In this document: positions 47,201 to 56,350 of the stretch, piece after piece | How the letters are laid out: each line of letters begins with the position of its first letter | Position numbering within the stretch: the first letter of the stretch is position 1 | Origin: Sphingobacteriales bacterium | GTDB taxonomy: Bacteria; Bacteroidota; Bacteroidia; Chitinophagales; JADIYW01 | Assembly (NCBI GenBank): GCA_016699615.1 | Contig: CP064984.1 | Span: 2,638,001-2,702,000, forward strand | Direction of reading: 5' to 3' | DNA length: 64,000 nt | The notes under the pieces: generated by a model | Told to the model about the DNA's origin: nothing | The model's input: only the letters and a program-made list of their open reading frames with translations | The model's database searches: none | Made by a program: the position numbers and the translations under genes

Positions 47201-48371
47201 AAATTATGTAACTGGATTACCACAAGGTTTATCTTTTACTTTTTTTAAAAATAGATATTTGAAAACACAGAGTTTATATATTTATGGAGCACCACTCGAA
47301 AGCGGCACTTTCAACTACGAAGTACATGTGTTGGGAGATTGTGGCGACGATACTGTTTTTGCAAGAGGAACTATCAATGTTTTACCAAATGTAATTGGAG
47401 CACCTTCTGTTGATGCTCAGAATATTTGTATAAACACGCCTATAGCTGAAATTACTTTTAATGTTCCTGATGAAATTACAGGCATCTATTTGAAAAAAGC
47501 ATTGCCACCAGGTGTAGATGCTGTGTATTCAAATCATCAAATAATTATAAGTGGTACGCCAACTAAAACAGGTACGTATCGATATGATGTTTTTGGAACA
47601 GGAGCATGTGGCGTAGCATCAGGTGTCATTTATGTTACAGGAGAGTTAAGAGCAAAAGATTCTGCTGCAAATGCAACCGTATGTTTGGGCAATGTGATGG
47701 ATTCTATTATTATTAAAACAGAAAATGTAGAAGGAATTACGAATGTACAAAATTTACCAGAAGGTGTCAGTATAAATGCATCCAGTAGTGAAGTGATACT
47801 TTATGGAACGCCAACGACAGCTGGTATATTTAATTATTCATTTACGCTTATAGGTGTTTGTGGAACATTCGATGTTTCAGGAACCATTAAGGTAGGCGAA
47901 CCTTTTGATGCACAAATTGTAATAGTGGGTGATACATTAAAAGTTACTCAAAATGATGCAAACTATCAATGGATAACTTGTAACGGCGAAATAATTGACG
48001 GAGCTACTGCACAAACCTACTCACCGGATAGTAGCGGAAATTATGCCGTTATTGTTACGAATTATAACGGGTGTGCAGATACTTCAGAATGTGTTGCTTT
48101 TATATTGACTGCTATTAAAAATGATATTTTTAAAGAGACGAAAGTGTTTCCTAACCCTACCTATGGAACAGTAAATATTGATTTCGGCAGATCATTAGAG
48201 CAATGCGTAATCAGAGTGACAGATGTTATTGGCAATATTGTTTTACAACAGACTGTAAATAACCAAACAACTACACAATTGAGTATAGATAATGTTGCGA
48301 ATGGAATTTATTTCTTGTACTTAAAAACTAAAAATAACGATGAAATGGTATATAAAATATTGAAAAATTAG
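44259..48371 (+). CDS. Secreted right-handed beta-helix protein with Ig-like repeats and a type IX sorting domain
   Basis: A 1370-residue exported protein. A signal peptide (IYILTFFLFLLVSTFAQ) is followed by a beta-helix region (residues ~20-800) recognised by repeated short strands and turns such as GGGALDNRGKNLLLQNVEF, GGALRNMGDNMLLENVVF and GGGIYIQDENTLTEIENTTF. About four Ig-like units of ~90 residues follow (GLPNGITASYSNDSIILSG, LPEGVSINASSSEVILYG), each with two cysteines. The C-terminal ~75 residues (KVFPNPTYGTVNIDF, GNIVLQQT, VANGIYFLYLKTKN) match type IX secretion type A sorting domains. It is likely a surface-displayed or released structural/adhesive protein. No catalytic motif was found. 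Confidence 0.8.
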   Translation: MKKIYILTFFLFLLVSTFAQKKIYVDASNMATVRNGNSWATAYRTFEGAIYDPTLSVFDTIFVAKGTYQPSKDSISFWINKPFLTIIGGFPSGGGTLAQRNWQNDSTILLGRMNSVIAFGGSYIYSTFDGFYITGGDAEIGGGINTNVAGLNNTIQNCVIYNNKSRIWSGGGMINYEKDSKLINVVFKGNINTGGTGGGALDNRGKNLLLQNVEFIDNSNVGKIFAAGGALINEGDNVHLQNVLFKGNTTYADSGTVDGGALRNMGDNMLLENVVFENNTATSDFGNSSFGGALANLGDNMILQNVTFDNNTVIATGLLTEFQVPTAYGGALYSNGSRLTLHQVSFNENKAIANYGTAIGGGIYIQDENTLTEIENTTFTKNMVIGGNSFNGGGMTADVKNIRLRNVQFIENSLRRSDSIGLDDNVYGIFGAGMNCSAEIADLQDVKYYRNSIELEYKNIDPSGGGLYINAQTLKLKNADFIGNSIVNNDTLIGGGINGGGMVIRTVNANLDNILVKENTIYKKGGAMFGAGIYIDSYGDNVGNVNISQLKIIENKAIGTTFVAGAGLFSGANANLNIENSILKDNKLQSIYMDMTDVEEGGMLHVAGGLGVGGAQTTKVTNTLFIGNGSINTPYADNAAGSAIFGISSEEIGEPLNIEVINCTFVNNEIKVDEVAEDGILAGAIIGIVDEFNIKNSVFWNNTVNGQLQDILNAQNMTINNSYFANAMSASGDTIPGSGNINDTLSPFRNANNPEGADGTLGTPDDGLVLACGAVAINAGDDAYLSNTITKDLVGLNRFNGTIDMGAYEFNGTVDNTDSVQACTGTPYAWHGTDYSEPGTYTFQNGTDGNGCPLIDVLIMSSKQDSVIITENSVSTTCVDVPLTALIANTQNITGITTQTGLPNGITASYSNDSIILSGVPADTGQFQYKISLEGCGNPEILGWLIVKPKFTIQRDVPTQTACYKTPIDTIFIPISNVNAINYVTGLPQGLSFTFFKNRYLKTQSLYIYGAPLESGTFNYEVHVLGDCGDDTVFARGTINVLPNVIGAPSVDAQNICINTPIAEITFNVPDEITGIYLKKALPPGVDAVYSNHQIIISGTPTKTGTYRYDVFGTGACGVASGVIYVTGELRAKDSAANATVCLGNVMDSIIIKTENVEGITNVQNLPEGVSINASSSEVILYGTPTTAGIFNYSFTLIGVCGTFDVSGTIKVGEPFDAQIVIVGDTLKVTQNDANYQWITCNGEIIDGATAQTYSPDSSGNYAVIVTNYNGCADTSECVAFILTAIKNDIFKETKVFPNPTYGTVNIDFGRSLEQCVIRVTDVIGNIVLQQTVNNQTTTQLSIDNVANGIYFLYLKTKNNDEMVYKILKN

Positions 48372-48514
48372 ATAAATGTCATTATGAGCAAAATAATTTA
48401 ATTTTTTAAAAAAAGTAAAAAATTTCGTAACTTGTAATGACGAGAAAATAAAGGGTAAGTGATTAAGTAAAAAAAAACTGTTAATTCTTTTATCTAGTCA
48501 ATGCTGATGCTGAC

Positions 48515-48542
48515 AATGAAAAATGAAAAATGAAAAATGAAC
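48515..48542 (+). repeat. Heptameric tandem repeat
   Basis: AATGAAA is repeated four times (last unit AATGAAC) in the 291-base gap between the two giant protein genes. Perfect 7-base period. No gene or promoter was recognised in that gap. Confidence 0.8.
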
Positions 48543-48662
48543 GAAAATGAACAATAAGACTAATAAATGTAATATAAAAACTAAGGCAAACATTTTAGCT
48601 AGCTACAAACAAAAGTTAAGCAATTTGTCAAAGTTTATTATAAACAACTAAAATTTTACAAA

Positions 48663-51600
48663 ATGAAACGATTTTACATTTCTCCTAAACACATGACCAT
48701 TGTACTCCTAATGATATTAGGTGTTTACGGTCATTCATTAATGGCAGCTTGCCCTAATGCAGATCCCCTAGCAGCACCGCAGGATAATACTTTAACCTTT
48801 AAAAATACAGGTACGGGAAGTATGACCATAACAAGTATTTATTTTACTGGTAGTCCTATTACTATAGCTTCTGGTGCAACTAATACTTTAACTTGTAGAG
48901 GTGGTGGTTCTCCGACGGAGTTTTTTTATTCAGGTGGTACGGCGGTTCAGGTTACAAGTGCTGCAAATGGCGGAACTTATTATACTGCAATGCTTAGTGG
49001 TGGTTTTATCATAATTCCGGGAGAAGTCTTACAAGAAAATTATTGGGGAACCGAAGCGCCTACAAAGACGTATACACCAAGTTGTAGTACGCCGTTTACT
49101 TATAAATTAGGAGCAGGAGCTTACCAAGATATTGTAATTCCAGCAAATACTTATGTTGATTTTTCATGGAATTCTAATGCAGGGTCTACTTTTGGTGGAA
49201 TAAACGGCTATAAAGCAACAGTTTCAGGTGGTACAGGTAATTCTGGTGTTGATGGTGCTTTTCAATTTAATACTACGTCTGGGTGGTATTCTGGTTCTAC
49301 AGATGCAACAATTAGGGTCTTGGCAAAAAGAACTAACGGTTCATGGGATTGTAATAGATATGCAACCTTAACGATTGCAACATCTCAACCCATTGCCCCA
49401 ACCTTAAATACTAAAACACCAGATGTTACAAATATATGCGCTGGACAGAATGTAAGTGCAACTATTAATGCAGGTAGTGGCGGTGCTAGTGCATCAGATA
49501 CATATCAATATAGTATAGATGGTGGAACTTGGACAGCATATACATCAGGTGCGACTATAAACACATCAAGTGCTACAACAAGTGTACAAATAAGAGTAAG
49601 TAGAAGCGCAGGTACTGGTTCCGGTTGTATTGCTGCTGGATCAACTGTTATTGCATCATGGACAGTATATCCACAAATTGTAGCACCAACATTAAATGTA
49701 AAAACACCTAATGTAGCTAATATATGTGAAGGTACTAATGTAAGTGCAACTATTAATGCAGGTAGTGGAGGCATTGGTGCATCAGATACATATCAATATA
49801 GTATAGATGGTGGAACTTGGACAGCATATACATCAGGTGCGACTATAAACACATCAAGTGCTACATCAAGTGTACAAATAAGAGTAAGTAGAAGCGCAGG
49901 TACTGGTTCCGGTTGTAATGCTGCTGGACCAACTGTTATTGCATCATGGACAGTAGTAGCACAACCAACAGCACCAACATTAAATGTAAAAACACCTAAT
50001 GTAGCTAATATATGCGCTGGACAGAATGTAAGTGCAACTATTAATGCAGGTAGTGGCGGTGCTAGTGCATCAGATACATATCAATATAGTATAGATGGTG
50101 GAACTTGGACAGCATATACATCAGGTGCGACTATAAACACATCAAGTGCTACAACAAGTGTACAAATAAGAGTAAGTAGAAGCGCAGGTACTGGTTCCGG
50201 TTGTAATCTCACACCAACTGTTATTGCATCATGGGCAGTATATCCACAAATTGTAGCACCAACATTAAATGTAAAAACACCTAATGTAGCTAATATATGT
50301 GAAGGTACTAATGTAAGTGCAACTATTAATGCAGGTAGTGGAGGCATTGATGCATCAGATACATATCAATATAGTATAGATGGTGGAACTTGGACAGCAT
50401 ATACATCAGGTGCGACTATAAACACATCAAGTGCTACAGCAAGTGTACAAATAAGAGTAAGTAGAAGCGCAGGTACTGGTTCCGGTTGTAATGCTGCTGG
50501 ACCAACTGTTATTGCATCATGGGCAGTATATCCACAAATTGTAGCACCAACATTAAATGTAAAAACACCTAATGTAGCTAATATATGCGCTGGACAGAAT
50601 GTAAGTGCAACTATAAATGTAGGTAGTGGAGGCATTGGTGCATCAGATACATATCAATATAGTATAGATGGTGGAACTTGGACAGCATATACATCAGGTG
50701 CGACTATAAACACATCAAGTGCTACAGCAAGTGTACAAATAAGAGTAAGTAGAAGCGCAGGTACTGGTTCCGGTTGTAATGCTGCTGGACCAACTGTTAT
50801 TGCATCATGGACAGTAGTAGCTGCCCCAACAGCTGGGAGTATTGGAAATGCACAAACTTTATGTAATGGTGCTGATCCTGCTGCAATTTCTAGCATAACT
50901 GATGGTACAGGAAGTGGTACAATAACTTATAGATGGGAAAGTTCTCCAAATAACTCAACTTGGACAGCTATTGCAGGTGAGGTATTGACTACATATGATC
51001 CACCAGTATTAACATCAACTATGTATTATAGGAGAGTTACTATTTCTACAAATGGTGGAAATATTTGTGAATCTACATCAGCAACAACACCAATTCAAAT
51101 AACAGTGCAAAGTGTACCAACAGCAGGAGTAATTGGAAATGCACAAACTATCTGTAATAATACTACACCTGTTGCAATTAGTAGTACAACAGCTGGTACA
51201 GGAAGTGGAACAATAACTTATAGATGGGAACAAGCTGAAATCCCATACACAACTTGGACAACTGCAATAGGCACTATTTCTGGTGCTACTTTCACGCCAT
51301 CTGCTTTAACTGCAAATACACAATATAGACGATTTACTATTTCAACGCTAAGTGGAAATGTATGTGAATCTACATCAGCAACAACACCAATACAAATAAC
51401 GGTGCAAAGTGTGCCAACAGCTGGTACAATTTCAAGTTCTAATATAGTTATTTGTACTGGTGGTAATCCTGCTGCTTTTAATAATGATGCAAGCGGAACT
51501 GGAGATGGAACAATAACATATCGTTGGGAGAAATCTGTAGATCCATTTATTACATGGACAACAATTGGTAGTGCAACTGGCGCTACATATGATCCGCCAG

Positions 51601-52865
51601 CACCATTGTCACAAACGACGAAATTTAGAAGATATACAGTATCAACAGTAGGTGCCAATGCTTGCGAAAGTAGTTCAGCAAGTAACGAAATAACTATTTA
51701 TACAGATGATAATAATTCCGGTGGTGTTATTGCAAGCACAAATAGCACAAGAACATGTGTTATTTACGATGCAAACTGGCATTATTTTAGAAATGATGCT
51801 GGTGAAGTAATTGCTGCTGTAAATAGTAATGGCGAAAATTTAGGTAGTACAACGATGACAGTAACTATTGAAGATAATCTTCATAATTATAATAGTATTG
51901 ATTATGATTCTCCTGAACACGGAGATGGTGGTTTAGGTAGAAGTGGCTCGTGCTTTGGCTTGCCAGAATTATCTATGAGAAGATGGTACACCATAACACC
52001 AAGCATACAACCTACAGCTAATTGTAATGTGAAGTTATTTTTTACTAATAATGATTATAGTAATTATGCATCAGAAATTGGTTCTTGGGATACAGACCAC
52101 ACGGGACAAAATTCATATAGTTTTTGTTATGGTAGTACATCAAATAATTTAGATTTAGTAATATCAAAAGATGAGTCTTATGATTTATTATCAGTGATTG
52201 GAAAATCTGCAACAGGTGGTCCTGGTGGTACAACTGAATATGAATTTACAGTACCATCATTTTCAACATTCCGTTTTCATACTACAAGTGGTATTGGTGG
52301 TCCACTTCCAGTAGAACTTCTTTCTTTTAATGGATATTTTTCAAATAGTAGTAACGTGTTAGAATGGGTTACTTTATCCGAAATAAATTCTCAAAAATTC
52401 GTAATAGAAAAAAGTATAAATGCAACAAATTGGACTGCAATTGGTGAAGTTGCAGCCGCTGGAAATAGTAACCAAAGATTAGAATATACATTTATTGATG
52501 TTAATCCTGAAGTAGGTAATAATTATTATAGACTAAAAATTATTGATTTTGATGGTACATATAGCTACAGTGGTGTAATAGATATTTTAGTAGATGGAAT
52601 TACTGAAAATAAAATTGTTAATCTATATCCAAATCCAACTAATCGTAGTACAACTATTACAACGACATTATCTTCTGTACAAAATCAGACAGCAAGAATA
52701 GATATTGTAGATATGTTAGGACGAATAATGCTTAGCCAAAATGTCGAATTGACAAGTGGATATAATAATATTAAACTTGATGTAAATGTACTTAATGGTA
52801 CTTATGTTTTAAGATACATAGATAATAATGGTAAAAGCCATTATGGAAAATTTATTAAAAATTAA
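48663..52865 (+). CDS. Giant secreted repeat protein with a type IX sorting domain
   Basis: A 1400-residue exported protein. The signal peptide includes MTIVLLMILGVYGHSLMA. A ~240-residue N-terminal region follows. Then come five nearly identical 95-96-residue Ser/Thr-rich units (49395-50831; TYQYSIDGGTWTAYTSG and SVQIRVSRSAGTGSGC in each). Three 97-99-residue Ig-like units follow (GTGSGTITYRWE in the first two, GTGDGTITYRWE in the third). A further ~250 residues lead to PVELLSFNGYFSNSSNVLEW, common before sorting domains. The C terminus (LYPNPTNRSTTITT, DMLGRIMLSQ, LNGTYVLRYID) is a type A sorting domain. Each of the five units has two cysteines, probably a disulphide. It is likely a surface-exposed filamentous or adhesive protein; there is no enzymatic motif. 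Confidence 0.85.
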   Translation: MKRFYISPKHMTIVLLMILGVYGHSLMAACPNADPLAAPQDNTLTFKNTGTGSMTITSIYFTGSPITIASGATNTLTCRGGGSPTEFFYSGGTAVQVTSAANGGTYYTAMLSGGFIIIPGEVLQENYWGTEAPTKTYTPSCSTPFTYKLGAGAYQDIVIPANTYVDFSWNSNAGSTFGGINGYKATVSGGTGNSGVDGAFQFNTTSGWYSGSTDATIRVLAKRTNGSWDCNRYATLTIATSQPIAPTLNTKTPDVTNICAGQNVSATINAGSGGASASDTYQYSIDGGTWTAYTSGATINTSSATTSVQIRVSRSAGTGSGCIAAGSTVIASWTVYPQIVAPTLNVKTPNVANICEGTNVSATINAGSGGIGASDTYQYSIDGGTWTAYTSGATINTSSATSSVQIRVSRSAGTGSGCNAAGPTVIASWTVVAQPTAPTLNVKTPNVANICAGQNVSATINAGSGGASASDTYQYSIDGGTWTAYTSGATINTSSATTSVQIRVSRSAGTGSGCNLTPTVIASWAVYPQIVAPTLNVKTPNVANICEGTNVSATINAGSGGIDASDTYQYSIDGGTWTAYTSGATINTSSATASVQIRVSRSAGTGSGCNAAGPTVIASWAVYPQIVAPTLNVKTPNVANICAGQNVSATINVGSGGIGASDTYQYSIDGGTWTAYTSGATINTSSATASVQIRVSRSAGTGSGCNAAGPTVIASWTVVAAPTAGSIGNAQTLCNGADPAAISSITDGTGSGTITYRWESSPNNSTWTAIAGEVLTTYDPPVLTSTMYYRRVTISTNGGNICESTSATTPIQITVQSVPTAGVIGNAQTICNNTTPVAISSTTAGTGSGTITYRWEQAEIPYTTWTTAIGTISGATFTPSALTANTQYRRFTISTLSGNVCESTSATTPIQITVQSVPTAGTISSSNIVICTGGNPAAFNNDASGTGDGTITYRWEKSVDPFITWTTIGSATGATYDPPAPLSQTTKFRRYTVSTVGANACESSSASNEITIYTDDNNSGGVIASTNSTRTCVIYDANWHYFRNDAGEVIAAVNSNGENLGSTTMTVTIEDNLHNYNSIDYDSPEHGDGGLGRSGSCFGLPELSMRRWYTITPSIQPTANCNVKLFFTNNDYSNYASEIGSWDTDHTGQNSYSFCYGSTSNNLDLVISKDESYDLLSVIGKSATGGPGGTTEYEFTVPSFSTFRFHTTSGIGGPLPVELLSFNGYFSNSSNVLEWVTLSEINSQKFVIEKSINATNWTAIGEVAAAGNSNQRLEYTFIDVNPEVGNNYYRLKIIDFDGTYSYSGVIDILVDGITENKIVNLYPNPTNRSTTITTTLSSVQNQTARIDIVDMLGRIMLSQNVELTSGYNNIKLDVNVLNGTYVLRYIDNNGKSHYGKFIKN
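49395..50831 (+). repeat. Five-unit coding tandem repeat (288/288/285/288/288 bases)
   Basis: Units start at 49395, 49683, 49971, 50256 and 50544. About 150 bases in the middle of each unit are identical except for one codon (ACA, TCA, ACA, GCA, GCA before AGTGTACAAAT). Other positions mark two sub-types: CAGQN with SGGASASD (units 1 and 3), CEGTN with SGGIGASD or SGGIDASD (units 2 and 4); unit 5 combines CAGQN with SGGIGASD. Confidence 0.95.
50826..51702 (+). repeat. Three Ig-like coding repeats
   Basis: Units start near 50826, 51117 and 51414 (97, 99 and about 96 codons). They share PTAG-x-I, GTGxGTITYRWE and CESTSATTPIQITVQ/CESSSASNEITIY, but DNA identity is clearly lower than in the five-unit array next to them. 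Confidence 0.8.
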
Positions 52866-52898
52866 ATAGAAATATTTTAGTTTTATTTAATAATATTA

Positions 52899-52930
52899 AA
52901 TGCATTGTTATTATAACAATGCATTTTTTT
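52899..52930 (+). terminator. Strong intrinsic terminator
   Basis: AATGCATTGTTA (52899-52910) pairs perfectly with TAACAATGCATT (52914-52925) around a 3-base loop, followed by a T-run to 52930. It lies 34 bases after the stop of the giant repeat protein. Confidence 0.85.
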
Positions 52931-53021
52931 GTTTAAAGAAATGATACATACAAGAAGTGACTTTTTTAATTTTTGTATCTTAGTATGAAAAATATATTGT
53001 TTCTATAGCTTAAAACTTATC

Positions 53022-53401
53022 ATGGAAAATAATAATGCTGACTTTGAGCAAATCATAGCTGAATTTTCAGATGATGTGAAAAATATTGCAAGACAAACAA
53101 GAAGTCTTATATATACTATATTGCCAAATGTAGTAGAAGTGGTTTGGCAAAAACAAAAATTTCAGGATATGGTACAGGAATAAAGAAGAATACAGAACAC
53201 TTCTGTTGGATAATGCCAACCAAAAATTATGTAAACTTAGGATTTAACTATGGTGCTGAATTTCCAGACTCAAAGAAATTACTTGAAGGTACAGGAAAAT
53301 TATACAGACATATAAAAATAAAATCAATAAATCAATTGTCTGATAAAGACTTAATTGAACTTTTGAAATTTGCTACAATATATAAAGTACCTAAAATTTA
53401 G
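53022..53401 (+). CDS. DUF1801 domain protein (one frameshift)
   Basis: A small cytosolic protein of about 126 residues when one A is added to the A5 run 53155-53159. The N-terminal helix region (MENNNADFEQIIAEFSDDVK) leads to VVWQKQKISGYGTG and CWIMPTKNYVNLGFNYGAEF, with C-terminal LEGTGKLYRHIKIKS, the conserved order of the DUF1801/YdhG-like fold. The exact biochemical role of the family is unknown. It converges on proB. Confidence 0.8.
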
Positions 53402-53416
53402 TTACTATTTTATTTG

Positions 53417-54453
53417 TTAGATCAAAACAATTTCATCAGCGTGTGCTAAAATAATATTCTGTGTTTTTAATTTTGCTTTAAGTTCTACTGCATTAATTTT
53501 TGCTTTAGCAACTGCAATTAAATTATTGTCTTCATCTAAAATTTCTATAGCTTCATTTGAGTCAAATGCTTGAATAATATTTAAAACACCAACAGCTAAT
53601 AAACTTTTACGTTTTAGTAAGGCATTCTTTGCGCCATTATCAATTTGTACAGTACCAATTATTTTGCTTCCACTAGCCAGCCATTTTTGTCTTGCAGATG
53701 CCATTATACTTTTGCAAAAATAGTAGTGCCAGTTTTTTCAGCCAATGCATCAATAATTGAATGCTGTTTTTTAGCATTAAAAATATGAACTTTAATACCT
53801 AATGATGTAGCCAATTTTGCAAAAGTAAGTTTACTGAGCATGCCACCCAAGCCAACAGCACTTTTACTTTTATTAGCTAAACCCAATGTATTCGCATCAA
53901 ATTTTTGAATCTTACTTACAACTTTATTTTCTTGGTCCAACACACCATCCACACTTGTTGCAATTAACAAATGCGAGGCATTCAAACCAATAGCTAATAA
54001 AGTAGCCAATTCGTCGTTATCAGAAAATTTTAATTCATAATCGCTGACAACATCATTTTCATTTGCAATTGGAATGATATTGTTTTTCCATAATTCTTCC
54101 AATGTTGAACGTAATTGTAAGAATTTTGCTCTATCAGAAAAATGATTGCGTTCGCATAGGCTTTGTGCAATTGCAATATCATATTTTTTAAATGCATTTG
54201 CATATTTTTGTATCAAAATAGGATTGCCAATAGCTGCGGCAGCTTTACGTTCTTCTATTTTTCCAGAATAATTTGGTAAGTATTTTTTTCCTGTACCAAC
54301 AGCACCAGATGATACAATGAGTATACAATATTCTTTATGTAAGTTAGATAATTGCCTTACCAATTCATTTAAAACAGGAGTGTCTATTTCTCCCGTTTTT
54401 TTAGTAATTCCAGCTGTACCAATTTTATATACTAATACTTTTTTTTTGTTCAT
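53417..54453 (-). CDS. proB: Glutamate 5-kinase (one frameshift)
   Basis: ProB phosphorylates glutamate, the first step of proline synthesis. The amino-acid-kinase domain begins MNKKKVLVYKIGTAGITKKTG (ATG at 54453), with LIVSSGAVGTGKKYL, IPIANENDVVSDYELKF and GVGLGGMLSKLTFAK-like GMLSK substrate loop. The C-terminal PUA domain (ARQKWLASGSKIIGTVQID, GAKNALLKRKSLLAVGV) is separated by a break in the T4 run 53710-53713; one added base gives KSIMASARQKW and 345 residues. The frame happens to offer an ATG at 53704 that could mislead into calling two genes. proA is not nearby. Confidence 0.92.
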
Positions 54454-54463
54454 ATTAATATAA

Positions 54464-55578
54464 TTACTCAATATTATATTGTTTGTTATGTTCGCCCATT
54501 TCTGGTGGTGCACTAAACTCTTGCTGATCTTTTATTGCAGAAAATTTTATTGGTTGATTAATCATCTTAATTTTACCTAAACTTGGATGCTCAACTTCCA
54601 CAAAGTTATTTCTTGCTATGTGATATGGATCTTGTTCTATCTCATCCAATTCATAAATTGGAGCAATACAACAATCAGCATTAATAGTTTGAGTTATCCA
54701 TTCATCTCTTGTTTGTGTAAGAAATAAAGTTTTTAGCTCATTTTTTACCTGTTCGTCCATCATTTTAGAAGTCCATTCTGGCTTTTGTATTGCGGTGCAA
54801 AAGTTAATCCAAAATTTAGGTTCTAAACTACCTAATGCTATCCATTTTTCATCTTTACATTTATAAATATTATAATTTACCAAACTGCCTGCCAATGGAT
54901 GTTCGCCACGTTGGTATGTTTTAGAACTATTTAGTGTTTCGGTAAGATAAAATGAAAGAAAAGGAAGCACGCAATCTGTCATGGCTACATCAACAATTTG
55001 TCCTTCGCCTGTTCTATCTCTGTGCCAAAGTGCAGCTAAGCAAGCAATAATAGTTGGATATGTACCACCAGCAATATCTGCAATTTGTATGCCTGGTTTC
55101 ATTATTTTATCTGGTGTGCCATTTATGCCTAAAACTCCAGCATAGGCTAAATAGTTAATGTCATGACCTGCCATGTTTTTGTATGGACCATCTTGTCCAT
55201 AGCCAGTTACTGCAACATAAATTATTTTAGGATTATATTGTTTTACTGTTTCATAATCCAATTTCATTTTTGCTAAAACACCAGGTCTGAATGAATCTAC
55301 AACAATATCTGCTTCTTTTACTAAATCATAGAATTGTTGTAATCCTTTTTCAGTTTTTAGATTTAGTGTAATAGATTTTTTATTTCTATTTAATGCTAAA
55401 TAATTAACGCCAACACCATTCAAATGTGGTGGCATAAAACGTGTGTAATCAGGTACATTTGGGTCTTCAATTTTAATGATCTCAGCGCCCATATCAGCCA
55501 TCAACATAGTTGATAATGGTCAGGCAATAATCTTGATAAATCAAGTACTTTTATACCATTCAAAACACCTTTTAGCAT
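54464..55578 (-). CDS. CaiB/BaiF family (family III) CoA transferase (one frameshift)
   Basis: This family moves CoA between carboxylic acids or racemises 2-methylacyl-CoAs (alpha-methylacyl-CoA racemase). The start ATG at 55578 gives MLKGVLNGIKVLDLSRLLPG, typical of the family. The frame breaks near 55521, where one C (plus strand) is missing. Downstream are ADMGAEIIKIEDPNVPDYTR, RNKKSITLNLKTEKG, VVDSFRPGVLAK, GYGQDGPYKNMAGHDINYLA (catalytic Asp) and AGGTYPTIIACLAAL. Corrected length is about 371 residues. It begins 4 bases after the DUF4197 gene on the same strand. The acid substrate is unknown. Confidence 0.9.
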
Positions 55579-55582
55579 AAAA

Positions 55583-56306
55583 TTATTTTTTTGAATCTGC
55601 AAATGAGAATACCTTTTTCATTAAATCTGTAACTCTTGCCAAGCGGATTTGCTCTGATTTTATTTTCTTCTTTTTCAACCATTGTAAAAACACCTTGCAA
55701 TGCTTTTTCTGTTACAAAGCCAGTTAAATCTGTATTTACTTGTTTTACTAAAGGAATTTTGTTATATACATTCATAGCATCAGACCAATATTTTGTGGCA
55801 TTTACTTGTCCTAAAGAATTATCTACAATAGGTCTAAATTTTTCAGTAAGTAATGGTGTTGTCGTCTTTTTTAAATATGCTGTTGCTGTGCCATCACCAC
55901 CTAAAAGTATGCTCATTGCATCTTGTATAGTCATTTGTTTGATAGCATTAACAAACACTTCAATAGCAACGCCTGATGCTTTTTCTGCTGCTCTATTTAA
56001 TGATGTTGTTACATTGTCAACTTGTTTTTGCATACCCAATTTAAGCATTGCATCTTTTACAACATTTGCTTGCTCTGGCCAAGGAATTTTTACTAAATCA
56101 TTTCCAAGAAATCCATTTTCTTTAGATAATAATCCCATTCCAATATTTATACCTTGTGATAATGCATCTTTCAAACCACCAGCAGCATCACTTTCTGTAA
56201 CAGTTGTGCTATTTGTGCCAAGTATAGAACCTACAGCATCTTGTATTTGTTGTGTAGAACAACCAAATAAGAATAAACTGAAAATTAAAACGTAAATTTT
56301 TTTCAT
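55583..56306 (-). CDS. DUF4197 lipoprotein (one frameshift)
   Basis: A lipoprotein signal (MKKIYVLIFSLFLFGC, lipobox cysteine at 16) is followed by a mostly helical DUF4197 domain (GLKDALSQGINIGMGLLSKENGFLGN, FVNAIKQMTIQDAMSILLGG, LTEKFRPIVDNSLGQVNATKYW as landmarks). The conserved C terminus appears only if one G is removed at 55639-55640 (plus strand): NPLARVTDLMKKVFSFADSKK, ending at 55583. Without the correction the frame runs on to 55572 with an unrelated tail and overlaps the CoA transferase. Corrected length is 240 residues. The family has no known function. Confidence 0.85.
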
Positions 56307-56350
56307 CTTTGTATATAATTTAATTATGCACTAAAATAAGAAAAAATATA

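Noticed and set aside
49395..50831. A CRISPR-like or mobile repeat array
   Set aside because: Units are 285-288 bases, in frame and inside a single open frame with a signal peptide and a sorting domain; there are no spacers.
49505..50896. Four similar proteins of 80-89 residues on the minus strand
   Set aside because: They are antisense shadows of the tandem repeat in the giant secreted protein and repeat only because the coding repeat does.
53417..53704. A free-standing 95-residue PUA protein
   Set aside because: It joins proB when one base is added at 53710-53713; the ATG at 53704 is internal.
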